A stretch of DNA of 64,000 nt, taken from NCBI GenBank assembly GCA_002633025.1, contig NMRB01000317.1:73720-137719 (forward strand). Reading direction: 5' to 3'. The position numbers and the translations under genes are program-made. Of the stretch, positions 39,001 through 51,246 are shown piece after piece (positions within the stretch are counted from its first letter, which is position 1; the number at the start of each line of letters is the position of its first letter). The notes beneath the pieces were generated by a model that was given only the letters and a program-made list of their open reading frames with translations, did not search any database and was not told the origin of the DNA. Origin of the DNA: Notospermus geniculatus. Lineage: Eukaryota; Nemertea; Pilidiophora; Heteronemertea; Lineidae.

Positions 39001-40562
39001 GTTTTTCAACTTCCTTCTTGCCAATAATAGCTTCAATCATACTGTCCGCATCAACTTTCTTTGGGCCTAGGCGTCCTAGTTCCATAAGACGTCTTTGGGT
39101 TGACTGGAAATTCCTGTGTTTCAAATCTTGTTCCATGGACTTAGCAGGCTTTTGTGATGATTTACTACAAAATAAAGCCAGGCAAACATCACTAGACTTG
39201 AATGTCCGTTACAACCATTTCTTCTTCACCATGTAGCTATGAGATTCACTTAGGTTGAAGTGACTGAACGAAGCACAACTTCAGATGGTCATAACACAAG
39301 TGTTTCGACACATCACCATGGGTCACGCTAGCTTACCGTACATACATTGATGGTACACATATACACAAAATGGATAAATGGAAAGTAGAAGCACAAAGAG
39401 ACACAAATTCTGTAATTCACTGGTAGATAGTAGTCCCTTGCATGCATCGATGGTGAGGTTAACTCAGACAATTGACTTGGTTAATCTACAGTTTTTACAT
39501 TTATATAAGTGTATACGTCAATGCCCTGAGGTCTAGATTTATCTTATCAAGTAGATAATCTATGAATGACTAACATGTTTGCTTAATTATTAGGTCAGAA
39601 CTGGGCAATATGAAAACAAAGTTAACTCAAGTGTCACTACGAACAGCTGAACCCACTTTCTCTATGACAACTGATGCAAATCAAATTCAATTTTAATACC
39701 TTGTAGGAGGAAGGCTTTGTCCCTGGGCTCTCATGTTGTAGTTCTGAGCCATTTGGGGGGTATATGGTGGTGGAGCCACATATTGAACTGGATCACGTCT
39801 GAAACCTTGAGGATGTTGAAAACCACCAGGCATGCCAGACTGTAGTTTGAAATTGAGAAAATAATATTGTGATTAGTGGTCTCCAACTCATTTTCTTGCC
39901 TCAGAGTTTATCAGTATTGTCTAATATAATGTCATTTGAATTTGATACTCAGCTTCCAAATCTATTTTTATATCTGGCATTTAAAATACATGTTACGAAC
40001 CTGTGGAGGCATCTGCTGCCCTTGGAACCTTGGTTGCTGCATCCTCTGCTGCTGTTGTGGGTGAATCTGTCTCACCATCTGGTTGTGCATGCCATGCATC
40101 TGCTGCTGCATTCCCGCACTGACAGGTGTCCCCATCATATGACCCTGGGCTCGCATCCCATGGGACATGCCTTGGTGATGCATCATCATTCTTGGTTGTG
40201 GCATCATCTGTTGTTGTCCTGTGAACATCATTCCCTGCTGTTGTGGTGTCATGCCAAAGTGCCCAATCCCCACTGGTTGCATTCCTTCATTATGAAATTG
40301 ATAAGACAAGCAAAATTTATCATACAGAGATAGGCCTACACAGTTGAAAGAAGAGTACTAAAACAAGACATTGAAAATTCTGTTAGTCACAGTCAATTAA
40401 TACCACATTAACAGTGGAAAAATTGTGACAGTCAGACAATTATAATTTTGAATCCCCTCCAATTTGCTCAGTCTCAACTGGACATCAGATTCAGAAGATT
40501 ACAACAGCAGACTGTGGTCAATACCTTGGGGTGGTGGTCCACGGAAGGCTTGTCTTTGGAAG
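33064..40562 (-). CDS. SYNRG: Gamma-synergin (AP-1 and EH-domain trafficking adaptor), 5' end missing
   Basis: Seventeen exons (minus): 40562-40525, 40284-40001, 39839-39700, 39164-38995, 38848-38754, 38591-38507, 38341-38156, 38031-37575, 37478-37316, 37185-36972, 36864-36807, 36665-34954, 34831-34728, 34558-34411, 33894-33838, 33703-33612 and 33303-33064. All phases agree; 1413 residues are coded, near the family's ~1300. Order: Gln/Met-rich N-terminus, an EH domain (residues ~455-545; LLLRSHLPKEMLGHIWNLAN), many acidic phenylalanine motifs (DDFQEF, DDFADF, DNFGDF) that in the family bind the AP-1 gamma ear, repeated DKYAALK-type segments, then the conserved end HAYEWERCLESCLEMI, LLRDIDLSWNNL, KACGICLLNVD and YHATCANYWVNCV. 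It acts in clathrin trafficking at the trans-Golgi. The first coding exon was not found and may lie in or beyond the N gap. Confidence 0.93.
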
Positions 40563-40583
40563 CTGAAAAATGATAACACTTAC

Positions 40584-40635
40584 CTTGGAGGAATTATACT
40601 GAGTATAATACTTATACTCAGTATAATTCCTCCAA
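40584..40635. repeat. 52-bp hairpin in SYNRG intron
   Basis: Arms cttggaggaattatactgag and ctcagtataattcctccaag pair perfectly, extended by a few more bases to a tiny loop. It lies 22 bp upstream (in gene sense) of the first mapped SYNRG exon. Confidence 0.75.
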
Positions 40636-40922
40636 GCACTTACAATACATCATCACAACCACTTCAATAAAAACATGAAAAAATAAGAAAAAAGGTGTCC
40701 TTTTTTAGGCCTAGGCCTGCCTTCATGCTTTTCATTGAATTGAACAGTCAAAGTCACGGTCTCTCTAAAAAAGTCAGTCTAGCTCTTTCTACAGTCTACA
40801 CCATCACGGTAATGCGTGACTGTACATTCGCCTGTACAAAATGTAGGGCCCAATTTTCAAAAACTTTTAACTTCTTTAAAAAAACTTTTAATTGAAAAAA
40901 TCGGCCATATTCATGTTCAACA

Positions 40923-41033
40923 NNNNNNNNNNNNNNNNNNNNNNNNNNNNNNNNNNNNNNNNNNNNNNNNNNNNNNNNNNNNNNNNNNNNNNNNNNNNNN
41001 NNNNNNNNNNNNNNNNNNNNNNNNNNNNNNNNN
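40923..41033. other. Assembly gap (run of N)
   Basis: 111 undetermined bases. The flanks carry aaaatggccgccat-type sequence at 41115-41135, compatible with a gene start on the minus strand, but no splice-consistent first exon for SYNRG was found. Confidence 0.99.
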
Positions 41034-41581
41034 TTATTTACATGATTTATTGAGTTTATTTTCGCGTCCAGAAGCCGGCGGCCATTTTGTTGTTATCGTT
41101 GTCTGGGGTAGACTCTGTCAAAATGGCCGCCATTGCCTGAAGAGTCACAATCGCGGAAGGCTGGCCTCGGGAGTTTTTTGACCTGTCAAATGTCATATAA
41201 TTCACCTTTTTGTGATTAATTCTGATGAGATAATGTTGAGAATGACCATTTAAAACATAAATTTTAACATTTGTATTGATAAAATTAGCGTTTTATAGCG
41301 TTGGACGCAACTGGACGCAATTGGTCGCAGTTGGACGCAAATTAGTGCGACCGTGTTCAACACACATAACTCGATATATCCAGGAAGAATTTTGAGTTGT
41401 TTTTCAATGCTGAATTTGTACACAATACTGGAAAAAATGTATGTCGATGTGGTCTCACAGTACAGAATCATGGTATACCGTGATGGTGTAGACTGTTCTA
41501 CCTTATTAGTCACGGCCTACTAAACGTTCCGGATATAGCGGCTACCGGTAGGCCTTTCAGAGTAAAAGAAGGAACCGATTA

Positions 41582-42309
41582 CAGGTCAACTCGTAACCAG
41601 GTCAACTCGTACCTGGGTCAACTCGTAACCGAGTCAACTCGTAACTCGAGTCAACTCGTACTTCGGTCAACTCGTAACCAGGTAGGTAGAATTAGCATTA
41701 GAAGATTTGTCCATGGTCCTTGACTTGAAAAGTCACGGAATTGTTGAAATGAAAATTTCAATCACGATTTCTCAAACTGCGTTGAGGATTTCGGCAGGAA
41801 TCAGCCACCGGCGCGACTGAGTCCAGCATTTCAATCTGACAGCGATCGTTATATTTCTAAGTCCATATCTCCTAAACCTCTGCTAGGATTCCTCAATAAT
41901 TTATTTGGCTCAAATCCAGGAAGAATGCTCTTTCCATTCATAACAAATTCGTTTGCCAATACCCTTTCCAGCAAATAGATATATTTACTTGAATGACGAA
42001 AACCTCACATCAGACCGCAGGCCTTTCGCCGCATGGTAATGACGATCTTTTGGCGGGAAAATGTATCCACGGGTCTCATACAGTAAGCTTTATTTTTAAT
42101 TCTTTTTGCTTATTGTCGCAAGAACTTTCCAAATAAAGTCTGAGACAGAAGTGTAAGCAAACACTCCTTTTTATGACAGAAACTTGCTCGAAAGTTATCT
42201 TATTTGAATCAGGTTACGAGTTGACCGAAGTACGAGTTGACTCGAGTTACGAGTTGACTCGGTTACGAGTTGACCCAGGTACGAGTCGACCTGGTTACGA
42301 GTTGACCTG
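41582..42309. mobile_element. Foldback element whose inverted ends are tandem ggtcaactcgtaac arrays
   Basis: The left arm 41582-41679 holds six tandem ~16-bp units of the type ggtcaactcgtaaccag. The right arm 42212-42309 is its reverse complement and keeps the same order of unit variants (aacc, acctg, aaccg, aactcg, acttc, aacc), with at most one or two mismatches. The 530-bp middle is unrelated and non-coding. Confidence 0.85.
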
Positions 42310-42496
42310 ACACCAAGGAAACACTGAAAAACACCGGATGCCATATAGGCCTAGCATACCTGGTAGACGACTCATTAGGCCTAACATTCAATGATTCATT
42401 GGCGAATGCACATGCACTGCAAAGTGCAAGTCTGCATATTACCAGTTACCCTACTAGGCCTACGCATTGCATTGGCAGACATTGTCATGTCATACA

Positions 42497-42680
42497 ATAG
42501 ACGACTTCAACATAAGGGCCCGGGTGCGATGGATCTGGCGAACCCGGAAGTAGATGTACACAGCAATGCACGCATCCCTATGCCGTCTCGACTGCATAGG
42601 GATGCGTGCATTGCTGTGTACATCTACTTCCGGGTTCGCCAGATCCATCGCACCCGGGCCCTTATGTTGAAGTCGTCTAT
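42497..42680. repeat. Perfect or near-perfect 87-bp inverted repeat with 10-bp spacer
   Basis: Left arm 42497-42583 begins atagacgacttcaacataag and right arm 42594-42680 ends cttatgttgaagtcgtctat; every base I compared pairs. The spacer is cgtctcgact. It is surrounded by TAGGCCTA-rich sequence. Confidence 0.9.
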
Positions 42681-43424
42681 ACATAGCCTATAGGCCCTAG
42701 TATAGGCCTATAACGGTAGGCCCTAGGGAGGGCTACCCCGGGCCAGGCTATAGGCTAGGCAACTAGGCCTAGGCCTAGGCCTACCTAACTTTTGAGCCAA
42801 GAAAGAAGAAGGCCAATCATGTTTCAGGCTGTCTAAAAAAGGCAAAAAAGAAGCGAATAAAAGTGCGTCATCGAACGGAGTATAGATGGTGACAAGTCAA
42901 TAAAATGTTGTAAAGATAAGGCGCAATCTGCTGAACATAACACAATCTTTATTGAACCATTCAAGACGCCAAAAAATAAAAAACATTGAGCATCTGTGAC
43001 AGAAAATTTTCCCCAACCTCCCATCCGCCATCTTTAAAATTCTGTACATTGTGATTCGTACGGCATCTTCGTCATGTTCGTATTCGGCAAAAACGCAATC
43101 CACCCAAAATTATCTTGAAACAACAGGATTTTTCCTATCTCATATATCTTATGTACACATAAAGAATATTTATTGAGGATAGAAAGCTGGACAAATACAT
43201 AAGTAAGTATTAAACCGTATCGTGTATTTAGCATCAACGATTAGCCCGAACTAGACTGGTTACTATCTTTGCCGCTGCAATCCCGTGGCGCTCATTCTAC
43301 AATCAGCGCCGCGGGAGTGGAGCGGCAAAGATTGGAACTAGTCCTTTGCCCGCAGTGCCATCTTTCCTTACAATCTTAAACTAAATTGTCTTTTTGCAGG
43401 TTTGAGTCGATACAACCCCAGGCG

Positions 43425-43725
43425 CGGATCCGGGGAGCTCCCCCATCGGCCAACAAATCTGTAAAATTGACCGTGAAATTCTGAAATTTGGAGCAAATCA
43501 TTGAAATTCACCGCAGATTTCAAGGTTTCTAGAGCACAGTGCGCCGAGGTTGGACTTGAAAATTTGAAATATCAAAGCTCTGATATAGGCATATGTGATT
43601 TCCCACCATCTTAGACATGAAATACTAGACGATTTCCAAAAAATGCAGTAAAAATATCATTGCCCCTCGAAAAATAGGGAGGCACGTGCCCCATGTGCCC
43701 CCTCTAAATCCGGGCCTGCCCTCTT
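43425..43725. repeat. Dispersed repeat with ggatccgg / ccgggcctgcc ends
   Basis: The left end ccaggcgcggatccggggag and right end ctctaaatccgggcctgccc are imperfect complements, of the same type as 5250-5516 and 24950-25125. It is non-coding. Confidence 0.4.
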
Positions 43726-43962
43726 TTCCCGCAATCCCGGCGAAATCCGCGTGGATCCGCCCAGTGAACGCAGCGCCATTTTAGTAGGCCTACAAGTTTT
43801 GCCCGGGAACATTTCGATTTAACATTTGTCATTTGTTCTTCTGGTACATTCACCCAGGTGAACACATGGTCCATGGACCATTTCATTTTCTTAAATGATG
43901 AATTCATTATTGCTATTTCAGGTCATACAATAGCATCCCAACTAGGATTCAACGCCCACGAG

Positions 43963-44076
43963 ATGGAGTCCCGGTTAAATAACTTAGAGAGAAAACTGCT
44001 CGTAGAAAACGGAGAATTGCCGCAATCACTGGCAGACGTTAAAAACAACGTGGAATCATTCAGGGAAAAATTAGAG
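43963..44076 (+). CDS. Possible isolated first coding exon of a coiled-coil protein
   Basis: An acceptor-like tgctatttcag ends at 43921, an ATG lies at 43963, and an in-phase gtatgc donor follows codon 38 at 44076. The reading is MESRLNNLERKLLVENGELP, continuing through SLADVKNNVESFREKLE, a charged heptad-like helix. I found no following exon up to 52 kb. It could be the start of a gene with a very long intron, an orphan exon carried by repeats, or chance. There is a faint resemblance to the start of dynactin p24 (DCTN3), too weak to name it. Confidence 0.35.
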
Positions 44077-46190
44077 GTATGCAAAGATTTACTATTAACT
44101 TGCGTCACAAACTCATGTTTTTTTGGCAAATCGCCAGCAGGAATTTCAACGATATGTTCTTATTTGAAAAAAATCGGGGACTGAAGATTAACAACCGTGT
44201 TTTGAAGAACTGAATGCTTCTTCATCAGCCTGGTCTTTGGGGACCTATGGTAGGAATTTTAAACAGTTTAAGTTCGAGATAACGTTACAATTTACGAGAA
44301 AGAAGACACCAGAAGTACATTTCTGTTCATTGCATGTTTTGTATTCTGTTGTCAATTTGTCTTATGCCGGCCTTCCATGTGAAAAAAAACTTGTGACAGT
44401 TCTGGCAAAACTGTCGCAATAAACCTACCGATGGGTCTTCCACGTGAAAGAAAAAAATGTGGACAGGGTTATATCTAGGCCATTTTAGAGCGGCGCCGAA
44501 AGGGGCGCTGCTGTGCCCTTTTTTAGCCCCTAGGGCGCCGCTGTGCCCCTAAAAAAACATTTTTTTAGGTTTAGTACCTCCCAGACCCTCTGCCATGGTC
44601 CCTTTTGGTCGTATCACCTTAGAAACTGCCTTAAATTGGCTGTTGACTGGAGTTATAAAGACATTTTTAACTGACAAGCGTTAGTAGAAATGTTGCGAAT
44701 AAAAAGTGCCCTTTTCTGGGTTGAAGTGGCCTTTTCACAAAGTTTGCACCGTGCCCTTCTGAAATCCTAGCTATAACCCTGGTGGAAAGTCTCTGTCTGC
44801 AAGCTCTTGCAACTGTCGAGCAAGTTACTGTCGCAAGTTTCTGTCGTGTGGCTCTTCTACGCCTGTGTGTCCATGTTGACGACTGCCTCTTATAGTTCAA
44901 AAAGTTTCCTGACATTTCCGGCGATGAATAGAACAGCTAGGTGCTATTCAAAGCAATCACTGTCGGACATTAAAATAACTGGCTGACATAATCTATTAAA
45001 GGAGCAGTGCACGGTATTGGATCCCAAATGCATTATTTGACTGCCGACGTAGAGGGAGCCACCTAGCGGCAGTAAGACCAACTACAAAAATGCATTACAA
45101 AATGTACATAGTAAATTGGGTCAATTCGCCGACTACGTAGTTAGTCCCTGGGTTGGAGAGTGGCATGGTGGCACCGGCTGTCGAGAAAAAGTGGCAATAC
45201 CGTGGTCCTTTAAGGCCTCTTCCACGCTGCAGAAAGTGATCATGCAACAGAGTGTCCGACATATTTCCAGGAGTGTCGACAGTCTAGGCCTACTTGGAGA
45301 GCACCTCCCATGTGCAAGTCGCTGTCGGACAAAGTAAATTTGCGACAGAAAACATTCAGTTGAAAGGCCGGCGTTAGAATGATTCAACTCACAGACTGTT
45401 GGCTAATGTGTGGGTTACAAGATGGGATACCAATAGGGGTACATTCAGTGTTCGCCACATTCAGGTTTTTCCGTTAACGCCGGTTTTTATGCCTTCTCTG
45501 TTGGTTTCCTGTTGTTGGGAAAGTCACAGGCATTAGGAGAATGGAGAACCTGCCTGGCGGTTTATCCCGACAGGTCGGCGCTGCAAGCGGTTGTACCGAA
45601 ACGACGTCAGGACGTCATTTTAAGTGTCATTTTAAGTGCATCATGAAAAAATCTCCTGTACATTTTCCTACAGGAAAAACGAGACAAAAACTTTGCTTTT
45701 ATTGCCATCGTATATCTTTATTTTAAGAAAAAAAGGAATGAGATTAAAAGAAAATTTCATCTGCTACACGATGTTGTAGGTTTTACTGTTGGGCGACCAA
45801 CACAAGTAAATTTATTTGCGCACCAGAAATAATAGAAAGTGAGTGTGCGGGTTCCCCATAACCGCAGACTATCTGGCTTGACCGTCAAAGGACTGCTACA
45901 CCACATGAAAACTGCACCACTCACTGAAAACCGCGGCGGAAACCAGTGTAGTGGAAGTAAGACTTCACAACGGAACTGATTATTGGTGTGTGGTGATTCC
46001 AAGCCATTTGATCAAAGAGCTGTTAGTTTGGTTTCATTTGCTCTGGAAATACATGGAATTGATCTGATTACCGTGAGACCAATTCTCCGGTGACCAATCA
46101 GCAAATAGGATGATCGCGCCCGTGTAATGGAGAATCGATGGGCAATATTCGCTAGTATGTCCATTTCAGCGCATTGTGAATGACACGTTT
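44077..46190. other. Gene-poor stretch with repeat fragments
   Basis: No convincing exon. It contains a gcgccgctgtgcccc-type repeat near 44500-44750, the TTAA MITE copy at 44996-45213 and short stray reading frames only. Confidence 0.5.
44996..45213. mobile_element. TTAA-flanked MITE, copy 2
   Basis: Same element as 20318-20535, with a few substitutions and a small insertion after the left end (aggagcagtgcacggtattg). Both TTAA ends are kept. Confidence 0.8.
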
Positions 46191-46194
46191 AGCT

Positions 46195-49170
46195 CACCTT
46201 GGGTGAGCTCTTATGATGACGCAGCATCCGTCATCGTCGTCCGTTAGCAGGGCACGTTTCGTAACCACTGGGGCTATTGATCTAAAACTTGGTACATATC
46301 TAAAGTACCCCCTTGGTCCGATGACCTATGACACCAAGTTTCGGTCTGAAGCGATTCTTGGCAACCAAAAACACAAAAAGTACAATAACTTCTGAACCAA
46401 TGACTGGATCATCTCCAAATTTTTATCAAAGGTGTATCTAATGAGGATACATAACATATATAACGGGTTTTTGATTTGACCTACTTTTCAAAGTCACAGA
46501 GGTCAATATGTGTACAGCAAAATTTTGTCCAATTGGACCCCAAATAAATGGTTAATTACCAGGCAGCCATTTTGGAAAATGGACTGACACATATGTCATA
46601 AATTACTCAAGACTTGCCCTGAAATATTTCGATTTAACATTTGTCATTACGTTCTTCTGGCACATTCACCCAGTGAGCATATGGTCCATGGGCCATTTCA
46701 TTTGAACGATGCATGTTATTTTTATCAAATTAAGCCCTCCCTTGCCTGGTTTTTAGCTCACTGGGGTGAGCTATTACGATGGTGCAGCGTCCGTCGTCCG
46801 TCGTCGTCCGTCGTCCGTCGTGGTCCGTTAGCAGGGCACGTTCGTTCGTGAATGTGGCTTTATTGAGCATGCGCGACGGTCGCTCAGAAATTTACTCCGG
46901 GGAGGCCCAGGCAAGTAAACGAACACGCTACATGAGAGTCACAGTTTCACACTTAACCATGGAGACTTGTCACAGAGGTGAGCACAATGGCCCTGGCCAT
47001 TTCATTGTCCATTTCAAATGGAGCCATCTAGTGACTATTCAGTGAACTACCCGTACATTACATACATTCTGTTTGAAAACTGATGGTGAACCACTGGAGC
47101 TATTGTCTTCAAACTTCACACATATGTGCCCCTAGGTCAGACGACCACAGACACCAAGTTTCGGTCCGATATAATTCCCGGCTTGGCCACCAGGGGGGGA
47201 GGGATAAACCGAAAACCTTTGAAGTGCAGTTTCGCCTCAACCGTTGATCGGATCATCACCAAATTTTTATCGCAGGTACATCGTATGAGGATACACGACA
47301 TATCACCCGGGTTTTTGATTTGACCTAATTTTCAAGGTCACAGAGGTCAAAGTTTGAAATTTCATCGTCAGGCGGCACGTTTTGTGGCTATTTGTCCTGG
47401 ATTGTTCAAATTAGGTGTGATGATGTATCTAGGTACCCTCTTTGTCTGTGGCGGATTTCGGTCCGATCGGACTTCATATATGGCCACCAGGTGGCTATCT
47501 TGGAAATTGGGCGTAGGCCCATAGCTCGTAAACTACTGGAGCTAGAATGTTCTGAACTTGGACAAGTATGTATCTTTGTAGCCTTCATGTGTACAGCAAA
47601 TTTCAGCGTGATCGGACTTGATGGTCCGCTGCCAGGCAGCCATTTTGGAAAATGGAACTTTGACCTGTGTGACCGATTAACGTTGTTCAACTTGAAAACC
47701 CGTACAATATATCATGTATATGCATTAGATGTACCTATGATAAAAATTTGGTGATGATCCGTTGAATAATAAGTTAGTTATTGCACTTTTTTAGCTCACT
47801 GGCGTGAGCTATTACGATGGTGCAGCGTCCGTCGTCCGTCGTTGTCGTCGTCCGTTAGCAGGGCACGTTTCGTAACCGCTGGAGCTATTGATCTGAAACT
47901 TGGTACATATGTACCCCTAGGTCAGATGACCCACGACACCAAGTTTCGGTCCCATTCGACTCTCAGTTTGGCCACCAGGTGGCGGAAACCAAAAACACAA
48001 AAAGTGCAATAACTCCTGAACTAATGACTAGATCATCTCCAAATTTTTATCATAGGTGTAGCTAATAAGGATACATAACATAATAACGGGTTTTTGATTT
48101 GACCTACTTTTCAAGGTCACAGAGGTGAAAGTTCGACAAAAGTGACGAACCTGCCACAGTTTGTCATTATTTCACCGAGCAACTTCATATCTTGCATAAA
48201 CATGCATTGGAGGGGTACTTAACCCGAAAATCATCAAAGTGCTGTAACTCAGGAACGACTTGACCCAAAGCGCTCCAATGTGCTGTGTGGTCCCCTGCAG
48301 ATGACCTTTATGTGCATGTGAAGTTCCAGCCCGATTGGACATCCAATATGGCTGCCAGGTGGCATAACCCAAAAATCATCAGTCTTTTCTGGGAATGACT
48401 TGACCCAGATTGCTCATAACTGATATGTACCTCCTCTGTCATTAGACTATTATGTCCAACCCAGTGAGCACATGGTCCATGGACCATTTCATGTCCATTT
48501 CAAATGGAGCCATCTAGTGACTATTCAGTGAACTACATTACATACATTCTGTTTGGAAACTGATGGTGAACCACTGGAGCTATTGTCTTCAAACTTCACA
48601 CATATGTGCCCCTAGGTCAGATGACCACAGACACCAAGTTTCGGTCCGATGTAGTTCCCGGCTTGGTCACCAGGGGGGGGGATAAACCGAAAACTTTTGA
48701 AGTGCAGTTTCGCCTTAACCATTGATCGAATCATTACCAAATTTTTATCATAGGTACACCTGATGAGGATACATGACATATCACCCCGGTTTTTGGTTTG
48801 ACGTAATTTTCAACGTCACAGAGATCAAAGTTCGAAATTTTATGTTGGGCGGCATGTTTCATGGCTATTTGTCCTGGATTGTTCAAATTAGGTGTGATGA
48901 TGTATCTAGGTGCCCTTTATGTCTGTGGTGAATTTCGGTCCGATCAGACTTCAAATGTGGCCACCAGGTGGCTATCTTGAAAAGTGGTGTTGGCCCATAG
49001 CTCGTTAACTACTGGAGCTAGAATGTTCTGAACTTGAACAAGGACGTATCTTCGTAGGGTCCTTCATGTGTTCATGTCTACACTTGAACACGCAATTGTC
49101 GTTTGTTCTTCGGGGACATTCACCCACACACAGGTGAGCACATGGTCCATGGACCATTTCATTCAACAAA
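46195..49170 (+). repeat. Cluster of dispersed repeat family A copies (at least four)
   Basis: Successive copies start at about 46195, 46755 and 47790 with gctcac(tggg)gtgagct followed by ccgtcgtccgt and ttagcagggcacgtt. Shared internal motifs are ctggagctattg, gacaccaagtttcggtc, ggccaccaggtggc, atttttatcataggt and tttgatttgacctac. Each tends to end with the atggtccatggaccatttca module (46680, 48470, 49140). It is non-coding. Confidence 0.75.
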
Positions 49171-50298
49171 TCATCACGTGGAGATGGGGCAACAGCAGAC
49201 CCCACCCAGCCCCAGCTCTCCTAGAGGTTTCTTTGGAGATGCCATACACCCTGTATAGGCCTAGGCCTAATATAATATGGTGACCAAAGTTTGACAAACA
49301 GGGGCATAACTAGCGGGGCACTGCCCCGTGTCCCCGATGTTGGAAGTAAAAAAGTAAAGTTAAAAGAAGTAAAAAAGTTGGAGGAGATTGCCCTTCTCAC
49401 CACTACAAAACTAAGAAGATCCATGTAAATACACCAAACAGATACAGGTAGCCACGTGGTCTTGTTGACAAATTAACTAAAGCCAGTCTTCATTGGTCAG
49501 AATTTCTCATTAGATATGCAGTTCCTACGGCACTATCTCATTTAATATTCATGTTCTGACGTCATCATCTCATTTGGAGGCATATGCCTCTACAGCTCCT
49601 TAGTTAATGTCTACCCAACAAAAGGGCTTCGTCGCGCTTGCTGAGATTGGAAATCATCAAAATTAAGCACAACGTGCAGGTGAAGTTCTTTGGTGTCAAT
49701 GTGAACCAAAGGAAGTGATGTTTATTTGTATTTTCCGTTAGATTTGTGGTGTTCTGCTCTCGGTCATATCTGTCTGCTCCAACCTGACCTGGTAACTTCG
49801 TCGTAGCCACACAGGCTGTCACAGGCCATCATCGGGAACGGCCACGTGTCTAGACAAATTTTAATAAGGTCGAATTGATTGGAGGTTGGTGCATGGTGAT
49901 GTACATGCCTCAGCACGAATTAAGACAAAAGAGGGCGCTGCGATCGCTTTCCTGAAAATCGGTTTTTACTGCAGTTGAGCCCTAGATAGGTTAATTTTTT
50001 TTAAATTCCTTCGCAGTGCATTCTACAAGTAGTATGTATCTACAAAGCGTCTGGTGCGAAAAAGTAATAGGTGGCGCTGCTGACCTATTTCAATGACCTA
50101 GTGACCTACTTAAAGACTAGTTGAGCCAAGGTAGTCACATTTGGTATCAAACTAAACATAATGAAATGTAAGTTTGAACTGACCTACTTCCATGACCTAG
50201 TGACCTACTTAAAGACCAGTTGAGCCATGATAGTCATTTTTGGTGTCAAACTAAAACTAATGAAGTGTAGGTTTGAACTGACCTACTTCCATGACCTA

Positions 50299-50662
50299 TG
50301 CCGTGTTCACACTAGGGTTTTATATCGAATCGAATTCGCAATAAAGGCCTATTCCGATATAACGCGTCACACTCAATTCGAAATAGATCACTTTTATACC
50401 GATTTAACCAAACCGGTATTTGAATCGGTTTCGATTCGCATTAGCCAAATCGAAATAGTTATGCACTGCACAGTATACATTCAACATGTTCAATGTAGGC
50501 CTGACGTCATGACGTAGTTTATTTCGGGTTGGGTGTGACGCGTTTTGTTTCGAATCGAAATCGGTTTAGTTGTAGTGTGACCCGACCCGGCGTAACCAAT
50601 CGATTTCCGTATTTCGATTTACGGAAACCGATTTCGATTCGCAATAGGTGTGAACGCAGCAA
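50299..50662. mobile_element. TA-duplicating inverted-repeat element inserted in the minisatellite, 364 bp
   Basis: Left end tgccgtgttcacac and right end gtgtgaacgcagcaa are imperfect complements. The interior repeats atcgaatcgaattcgcaata-like motifs. Comparison with an intact minisatellite unit (cctagtgacc) shows it split as cc-TA, element, TA-gtgacc, so TA was duplicated. Confidence 0.8.
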
Positions 50663-51074
50663 TAGTGACCTACTTAAAGACCAGTTGAGCCAGGGTAGTC
50701 ATGTTTGGTATCAAACTAAAGCTAATGAAGTGTAGATTTGAACTGACCTACTTCCATGACCTAGTGACCTACTTAAAGACCAGTTGAGCCAAGGTGGCCA
50801 TGTTTGGTATCAAACTAAAGTTAATGAAGTGTATGTTTGAACTGACCTACTTCCAAGACCTGTTTACCTACTTAAAGCTGACCTATCCGCACAAAAAGCC
50901 CCCATGCGACGAGTAAGAGAATTGCAAACGCCCTGCAAGCACCTCAAAACGAAGGCTCAGAACATGATATACCCCACGACGCCAGGAGGGCGCCACCTTA
51001 TTTGTCTTCGAGCTGTCGAGGTGTCAACATCCTCTGGTGAGCTACTGCTGAACACTTTTTTTTGAAAGAAAAAA

Positions 51075-51149
51075 GGTCGACCCCGCTGGGAATCGAACCC
51101 GTGCCCTGTTATCTTTGTTCCATCGTCTTGCCCATTCGGCCACCGAACC
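51075..51149 (-). repeat. tRNA-like sequence inside foldback, minus strand
   Basis: On the minus strand it begins ggttcggtggccgaatggg (A-box-like tggccgaatgg) and ends cacgggttcgattcccagcg (B-box). Both internal promoter boxes resemble tRNA genes. The acceptor stem does not pair convincingly, so it is probably a SINE-type head. Confidence 0.5.
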
Positions 51150-51246
51150 TGTTGGAAGACAACTGTTGTTTTCTCTTATTCGTACTATTATTACGCAAGT
51201 CGAATGCCTACGTCTATGACAAACACAAACCATGTCTCTGTCAGCT

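Noticed and set aside
42391-42693. Frames reading the same peptide on both strands near 42.5 kb
   Set aside because: They result from the 87-bp palindrome.
43858-44184. A 108-residue frame starting at GTG/ATG near 43858
   Set aside because: Its first part lies in the dispersed ggtccatggaccat module and an acceptor interrupts it; only the segment from 43963 looks exon-like.
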